The notes under the pieces are model-generated. The model worked only from the letters and a program-made list of their open reading frames with translations. It was not told the DNA's origin and did no database searches. From the IMG/VR virus record IMGVR_UViG_3300034108_001154, positions 1 through 64,000 of that record: 64,000 nucleotides of DNA; one strand, written 5' to 3'. The translations under genes were made by a program, and so were the position numbers. Positions 59,718 through 64,000 of the stretch are shown here, piece after piece; positions within the stretch are counted from its first letter, which is position 1; every line of letters starts with the position of its first letter. The stretch comes from a virus.

Positions 59718-60437
59718 ATGAAAAAATTAATATTAATAATTTCTTCAATTTTATTATTTTCTATTGTTAGTAATGCACAAACAATTGGAACTATTAAAAC
59801 CGAAGAATATAAAGCTGATTTTGAAAAAAAACAATCTATTGCAGTTGTAGGTGACTATGATGGTGATATCGTTTTACCAATTCAAGTTTTAAAAATTGGT
59901 ATTAACGAAGAACTTTACGAAATGTATCCTGAGTTAAAGGATAAGAGAGTTGGGCTTGGTGTTGCTAATATTGTTTTAGAATTCTTAGAGTCAACAGATA
60001 GATTTAAGTTTACTGAGGACCGTGAGGAGATTAAACAAAAAATGATTGCACAGGATAAGGCATCTGATAAGGGTATATCAAGTAATAAGATAGAAGTGAA
60101 GGGTAATGTTATTTTAGCAAAATACTTCGTTTATATTGAGGTATATGACTTTTCAGTATCCGAAGATGAACAAATCAAAATGACTGATGGTTCAAAAACA
60201 ACTCAAACAACTCGTTTGGGTTTACAGGTTAGATTCGTTGATGCTGAAACTGGTGAAATTATTACCGGTAGTGGTTTGGGTGAAGCAAGTACAGTTAAAA
60301 CTGCATCATTATTAGATGGTGTTGATGACATTAAATTTAACCAATCAACTATTGGTATATCAACTAAGAAAGCTCTTGAAACTGGAGCATCTAGAGTTGT
60401 TTCAAAAATGATTAAAAAGGGAATATTTAAAAGTTAA
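59718..60437 (+). CDS. CsgG-family outer-membrane secretion pore protein
   Basis: A 239-aa protein. Signal peptide KKLILIISSILLFSIVSNA, then Gln, not a lipobox Cys as in curli CsgG. The mature part follows the CsgG order: RVGLGVANIVLEFLESTDRF-FTEDREEI, GNVILAKYFVYIEVYDF, TTRLGLQVRFVDAETGEII-GSG, and ISTKKALETGASRVVSKM. CsgG forms a nonameric pore that exports curli subunits. This copy is shorter than E. coli CsgG (277 aa) and may lack part of the membrane barrel hairpins. It lies 2 bp after the membrane gene and 5 bp before the holin-like gene. Possible jobs: exporting a phage product, permeabilising the outer membrane, or forming a superinfection block. Confidence 0.75.
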   Translation: MKKLILIISSILLFSIVSNAQTIGTIKTEEYKADFEKKQSIAVVGDYDGDIVLPIQVLKIGINEELYEMYPELKDKRVGLGVANIVLEFLESTDRFKFTEDREEIKQKMIAQDKASDKGISSNKIEVKGNVILAKYFVYIEVYDFSVSEDEQIKMTDGSKTTQTTRLGLQVRFVDAETGEIITGSGLGEASTVKTASLLDGVDDIKFNQSTIGISTKKALETGASRVVSKMIKKGIFKS

Positions 60438-60442
60438 ATATA

Positions 60443-60805
60443 ATGGGCAAAATAAGTGAATTTTTCGGTGGTAAATCTGATTATGTTAAAGTAGATGATA
60501 AAAATCGTTTCTATTTTATGTTGCAACAAATGCAAAATAATCGTTGGAGAATTACCGCAATTATATTAGGGTTATTTACCTTAATTATTGTTGGAATCAA
60601 CTCTGGTGTATTTTTTGGTGTAGAAATTGGACAAGACTGGAAAGAAATGTTATTAATTTTATTAGGTGCCTTTGTTGGTAACTTAAATAAAGTTATAGAT
60701 TATTGGTTCAACTCTGAAGATAGAGACAAAATGTTAATCCAAAAGGTAGATGAAGAGGATGGCGTATCTTTATCTAATACATTGGATTCGCAAGATGAAA
60801 ATTAA
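60443..60805 (+). CDS. Two-span membrane protein, holin-like
   Basis: A 120-aa protein. Two hydrophobic segments, about residues 33-55 (ITAIILGLFTLIIVGINSGVF) and 68-85 (EMLLILLGAFVGNLNKVI), are linked by a short loop. The charged C-terminus (YWFNSEDRDKMLIQKVDEED) would be cytoplasmic. The L-L-G-A-(F/L)-(V/I)-x-x-x-x-K-V-I-D-(Y/F)-W-F motif is reminiscent of small phage holin-like proteins. It could release the signal-less endolysin encoded at 56045, or it may be a partner of the CsgG-like pore. Its last 11 nt overlap the next gene. Confidence 0.5.
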   Translation: MGKISEFFGGKSDYVKVDDKNRFYFMLQQMQNNRWRITAIILGLFTLIIVGINSGVFFGVEIGQDWKEMLLILLGAFVGNLNKVIDYWFNSEDRDKMLIQKVDEEDGVSLSNTLDSQDEN

Positions 60806-62012
60806 AAAACTTTTAATAACAATAAGTTTTTTGTTCTCTACTATGGTGGTGTTAGGACAAGGGTTCTCATATACATTTACAGACCCATGTACCTTAAAAT
60901 CCAAAGATATTTTTATTAATAGCCCAAATGGTAGCGTATCATTAATATATTCTGGGCAAATTCAAAGTTTTACTCAAACACAATTACAATCCGGTGCATT
61001 AGAAAGTTGGATTAATCAAGTTAATGCGAGTAATCCGCAAGGTTCCGGCCCTTGTGGTGGTGTTGGTATAGCACAAAGTACCAATTTAAATGTAACGGTT
61101 GCAGCTAATAATATAGCAGTGTTAACAAGCGTTATGTCAACCATGTCATCACTTTCATCTATAAGTGGAGCAGCTGGTTCAGCAATACAAGGTACAGTTC
61201 AGAGTAATGAAAAAGTCGCATCTAACGGCAATAAATCAGATGATAAAAATGGTACATCTGGTAGTTCATCGCAATCAACTAAATCAAAAGGAGAATCGGA
61301 AGAAAAAACAGGTGAAGAAAAAGCTGAAGAGGCTGTATCATCTTCATCATCTAATTCATCTCAGGTTAAAGCTAAAGTAGCAGCTGTTAAACGTGGTAAT
61401 ATTATGATGACTGGTGATATTGTTACTATATCAAGTGCTTCTGGTAATGAACCACAACAACTTAAAATTAATATGAGTTTTATCACATCAAATACTGAGA
61501 ATACATTTGCTAAAGGGGCTTTGGTAAATTATACTACTGCAATTGATAATTCTTGTATAACACTATTTGCAGCTTGGAGACGTAAAAACTTAACATCAAT
61601 AGTTGCAAATTCATCTATGTTGAATTTTGAAAAGGATTATTTTAATACAACATCGATAATGGAATCGTATAAAATAAAAAAAATAACAGCAACGTTGGGA
61701 GTAAATTATACTACTGGTAATATTGGTGAATCCAAATTCCAAAGTTTATCAACTTTAGGCGGAGTTGTTGGTAATTTCGATGTAGGAAAAAAAATGAGTA
61801 CTACATTGATGTTTGTTACAGTATATTCACCATTTGTATATTATTATGAAGGCATGTGGTATCAATCGGGACTATTAGCAGTTCCATTTGTTGCAATTGA
61901 TTACAAGCTAACTCAGAAATTTAAAATGAACATCAGTTTTAGTGGTGTTCAACAATTTAAGAGTGATGCTATAAACTACCAAGTATTACTTGGTGCTAAA
62001 GCACTTTTATAA
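60795..62012 (+). CDS. Exported protein with linker and putative outer-membrane beta-barrel
   Basis: 405 aa from ATG 60795; an upstream in-frame ATG at 60750 would add 15 residues before the signal peptide, so it is not preferred. Signal peptide KIKKLLITISFLFSTMVVLG, then Gln. Residues about 25-140 are a Ser/Gly/Asn-rich domain with CTLKSKDIFINSPNGSVSL and a PCGGVGIAQSTN segment. Residues about 145-195 are a Lys/Glu/Ser linker. Residues about 200-405 alternate polar and aromatic strands (ITATLGVNYTTGN, TTLMFVTVYSPFVYYY, LLAVPFVAIDYKLTQKFKMNISFSG) and end LLGAKALL, as in outer-membrane barrels. It overlaps the holin-like gene by 11 nt. Function unknown; a barrel partner for the CsgG-like pore is an inference. 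Confidence 0.65.
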   Translation: MKIKKLLITISFLFSTMVVLGQGFSYTFTDPCTLKSKDIFINSPNGSVSLIYSGQIQSFTQTQLQSGALESWINQVNASNPQGSGPCGGVGIAQSTNLNVTVAANNIAVLTSVMSTMSSLSSISGAAGSAIQGTVQSNEKVASNGNKSDDKNGTSGSSSQSTKSKGESEEKTGEEKAEEAVSSSSSNSSQVKAKVAAVKRGNIMMTGDIVTISSASGNEPQQLKINMSFITSNTENTFAKGALVNYTTAIDNSCITLFAAWRRKNLTSIVANSSMLNFEKDYFNTTSIMESYKIKKITATLGVNYTTGNIGESKFQSLSTLGGVVGNFDVGKKMSTTLMFVTVYSPFVYYYEGMWYQSGLLAVPFVAIDYKLTQKFKMNISFSGVQQFKSDAINYQVLLGAKALL

Positions 62013-62013
62013 A

Positions 62014-62463
62014 ATGAAAAAATTATTATTACTATCTTTGATGTTAATCACATCATTAACTTATGGACAAAAATGCTACACTGTTAAAAATGTAGAGAGT
62101 CTTGCTAAAATTGAAAATATAAATCCTAAAAGATTTACATTAGGTGTTAAACAAATAACTGAAGAAATTCTATCTGAAAAATATAGTATATGTGAAGATG
62201 GTGAATCAGTAATGGTTGTTGTTAAGAGTATTGAGGCACCTACAACAAGTATTTCAATTGGACCATTTGAAAAGAAAAGAAAAGTTACTATTGTGACTGT
62301 TGATTTAATTATTAATGGTAAAGTATATACTGGAATTGGTGAAAGTAAGACTGATGTAAAATCTACATTTATTGAATTGCAAGATGAAAATATTCCATTT
62401 GAAAAATCAGCGTTTTCAGCTGCATTAAAAAAATCATTAATAAGTGCTATTAACCAAATGTAA
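62014..62463 (+). CDS. Small secreted protein, unknown, CsgG-module partner
   Basis: 149 aa from ATG 62014, one base after the barrel stop; an upstream in-frame ATG at 61990 lies inside the preceding gene and would spoil the signal peptide. Signal peptide KKLLLLSLMLITSLTYG, then Gln. The mature part holds KRFTLGVKQITEEILSEKY, SVMVVVKSIEAP, KVTIVTVDLIINGKVYTGIGES and FEKSAFSAALKKSLISAI. The strand-helix order weakly resembles half of a CsgG domain (strand with NG-K-x-x-G followed by a final helix). It could be a periplasmic cap or accessory subunit, like CsgE or CsgF, but similarity by eye is weak. Confidence 0.6.
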   Translation: MKKLLLLSLMLITSLTYGQKCYTVKNVESLAKIENINPKRFTLGVKQITEEILSEKYSICEDGESVMVVVKSIEAPTTSISIGPFEKKRKVTIVTVDLIINGKVYTGIGESKTDVKSTFIELQDENIPFEKSAFSAALKKSLISAINQM

Positions 62464-62464
62464 T

Positions 62465-64000
62465 ATGAGAAGATATCTCACCCTGTTATTATTAATAATA
62501 TCCAATATTGTATTTGCTCAAACATTTACATATTCGGGTTATATGTATAATGCGGGTGGATTACCAGCTCAAAATGTTGCTGTAAAATTATATAAACGTA
62601 CTACACCAACTCTTACTGGGTTTACATCACAAACCAATTATAACGGACACTCTTACTATCGTTCTACTGGTTCAATGACTTGGACTAATGCAAAGGTTGC
62701 TTGTGAAAATATGGGAGGTCACTTAGCTACCGTATCTAATTCAGCTGAGAACAATTTCTTATTTAATACATGGCCATCTGGTTGGATTGGATATTATCAA
62801 GATAGAGTTTCTGGATATACTTATTCGGAAGCAGCTGGTGGATTTCGTTGGACAGAAACTAAAGTAACTGATGGATTGGTTGCTGATTATGATGTTTCTT
62901 CTTATACATCAGGAACCACACTAACTGATATTGTATCTGGTATTAATTCTACATTATACAATACACCATCATACTCAAGTACTGGTGGGAAATATTTAAC
63001 ATTCAATGGAACTAATCAATACGCAATAACAAATAATTTAGCATCCAAATTTTCGAATAATAAAATAACTATAATGGCTTGGATATATCCAACCGGAAAT
63101 GGAGTTATATCATCGGAATTAGGTGTTGGTAGTCCTACATCAGGTTGGCATGAATCAATAATGGAAATCACTGGAAGTAATACCCTTAGAGTTGGATTTT
63201 GGAATGGTAGTGGAATTACTCAATTAAGTACATCTATTACATTAAACGCTTGGCATTTGGTTTCTATTACTTATGATGGGGCATCAATGAAAGGATATTT
63301 AAATAATGTAAATTTTGGAAGTACTAATTTTACTAGAGATGTTCCGTATGTGTATTCGGGAAACGGACAATATTTCGCATTTGGATTAAGTGATGTTACT
63401 AATATGGGTTCTGGAGCTTATGGTAATTTTAGATTAGGTGATTATCAAATATTCAATAGAGCTATAACAGCCGATGAAATTGATAGAACATATAACTTAT
63501 ATGCATATCGATATAAATTAAATCAATACACAAATTGGAATTCCGGAGAACCTAATAACTCACCCAGTGAAGATTATACACAATTTGTTACAGGTGGTAA
63601 ATGGAATGATTTAGGAAATACATCTTTACCTTATGTTATAGAATTTGATTATATTAACGATTTTACTCCATGGGTTTTACATCAAACAGTTTATACTAAC
63701 TCTTCTGGATATTATTCATTTTCTCAATCAACCAATCCAGCAACCGAATGGTATATTCAATATGATATTCCAACACCTACAACACAACTAAGTACCAGTG
63801 ATATTAATTCTATAATGTACAAAGTTATTAGTAATTCATTTAATGGATTAGATTATTATAAGTACGATGTAAATAATGATGGTGAAGTAACTGTATCTGA
63901 TGTTTATTATATTCATATGAAAAAAGTTGGGATGAAATCTATATGGGAAAATTCTTTACCAAATGTTAGATTATTTACCCAATCACAATATAATATAATA
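62465..64000 (+). CDS. Secreted C-type lectin protein split by a LamG domain, with dockerin-like end (partial)
   Basis: 512 codons from ATG 62465 to the window end, with no stop. Signal peptide RRYLTLLLLIISNIVFA, then Gln19. A short carboxypeptidase-regulatory-like strand region (FTYSGYMYNAGGLPAQNVAV) precedes the first half of a C-type lectin fold (about 60-135: WTNAKVACENMGGHLATVS, WIGYYQD, FRWTE). Residues about 137-345 are a LamG/concanavalin-like insert (YLTFNGTNQYAI, TIMAWIYPTG, WHLVSITYDGASMKGYLNN). The lectin then resumes (YTNWNSGEPNNSPSEDYTQF, KWNDLG, LPYVIEF), including EPN and WND calcium/sugar motifs. The end holds a dockerin-type loop (YDVNNDGEVTVSDVYY) and VRLFTQSQY, paralleling the T9SS protein at 57414. 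It probably binds glycan on the cell surface. Confidence 0.8.
   Translation, partial: MRRYLTLLLLIISNIVFAQTFTYSGYMYNAGGLPAQNVAVKLYKRTTPTLTGFTSQTNYNGHSYYRSTGSMTWTNAKVACENMGGHLATVSNSAENNFLFNTWPSGWIGYYQDRVSGYTYSEAAGGFRWTETKVTDGLVADYDVSSYTSGTTLTDIVSGINSTLYNTPSYSSTGGKYLTFNGTNQYAITNNLASKFSNNKITIMAWIYPTGNGVISSELGVGSPTSGWHESIMEITGSNTLRVGFWNGSGITQLSTSITLNAWHLVSITYDGASMKGYLNNVNFGSTNFTRDVPYVYSGNGQYFAFGLSDVTNMGSGAYGNFRLGDYQIFNRAITADEIDRTYNLYAYRYKLNQYTNWNSGEPNNSPSEDYTQFVTGGKWNDLGNTSLPYVIEFDYINDFTPWVLHQTVYTNSSGYYSFSQSTNPATEWYIQYDIPTPTTQLSTSDINSIMYKVISNSFNGLDYYKYDVNNDGEVTVSDVYYIHMKKVGMKSIWENSLPNVRLFTQSQYNII

Noticed and set aside
60750-60794. Upstream ATG for the barrel-like gene (15 extra residues)
   Set aside because: It lies inside the preceding gene and would put YLYLIHWIRK before a good signal peptide; ATG 60795 gives a normal export signal.
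1-64000. tRNA genes, rRNA, IS elements, integrase or attachment sites
   Set aside because: Looked for cloverleaf-like GC-rich islands, transposase/integrase motifs and terminal repeats by eye; none convincing. A tRNAscan run would be decisive.

Overview
The window is a 64 kb, AT-rich stretch of a large contractile-tailed (T4-like, myovirus-type) phage. It covers neck, tail, fibre, baseplate, lysis and envelope genes. All genes but one are on the + strand, tightly packed, often with 1-11 nt overlaps. No tRNA, rRNA, IS element, integrase or CRISPR array was recognised. Four signs point to a Bacteroidota host. Six secreted products have signal peptides followed directly by Gln. One secreted protein ends in a type IX secretion (T9SS) sorting domain, and that protein and another carry dockerin-like modules. 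Two promoters match the Bacteroidota consensus TTTG-N20-TAnnTTTG.

Layout. 1-221: tail end of a virion protein. 302-3740: neck and head-tail joining proteins (gp13-, gp14- and gp15-like), then two small proteins that share a C-terminal domain with the gp15-like protein. 3740-38794: a 35 kb fibre region with three giant proteins (2772, 3994 and 3927 aa) and six smaller partners. These are built from pectin-lyase-like, cupredoxin-like, GSGxGLFxIP, collagen-like Gly-Thr/Ser-Ser and FYDxDNTxYY repeat modules; the last giant ends in an S74 intramolecular chaperone. 38922-50794: sheath, tube, a gp26-like baseplate protein with a probable frameshifted gp51-like extension, tape measure protein, and baseplate cap, LysM-like and hub proteins. 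50827-53088: a GT2 glycosyltransferase and an unusual compact family-A DNA polymerase-like protein, each behind a host-type promoter. 53126-56866: a 669-aa phage protein, a small conserved protein, a SpeD-like protein and a GH19 endolysin. 56880-57335 (minus): a secreted HExxH protein. 57414-64000: an exported-protein module with a cohesin/dockerin/T9SS protein, a small membrane protein, a CsgG-family pore protein, a holin-like protein, a putative outer-membrane barrel, a small secreted protein, and a C-type lectin interrupted by a LamG domain (cut by the window end).

How it works together. The structural genes carry a recurring TATATTTATA box about 15-50 nt upstream, read here as a late promoter. 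Intrinsic terminators close the fibre, tube and gp26/51 units. The left 50 kb builds a long contractile tail with an exceptionally large adhesive fibre apparatus. The right 7 kb looks like a programme that remodels or decorates the host outer membrane, combining a CsgG-type pore, a barrel and T9SS-type surface proteins. That last module is the least expected part of the window and the best candidate for an undescribed system.
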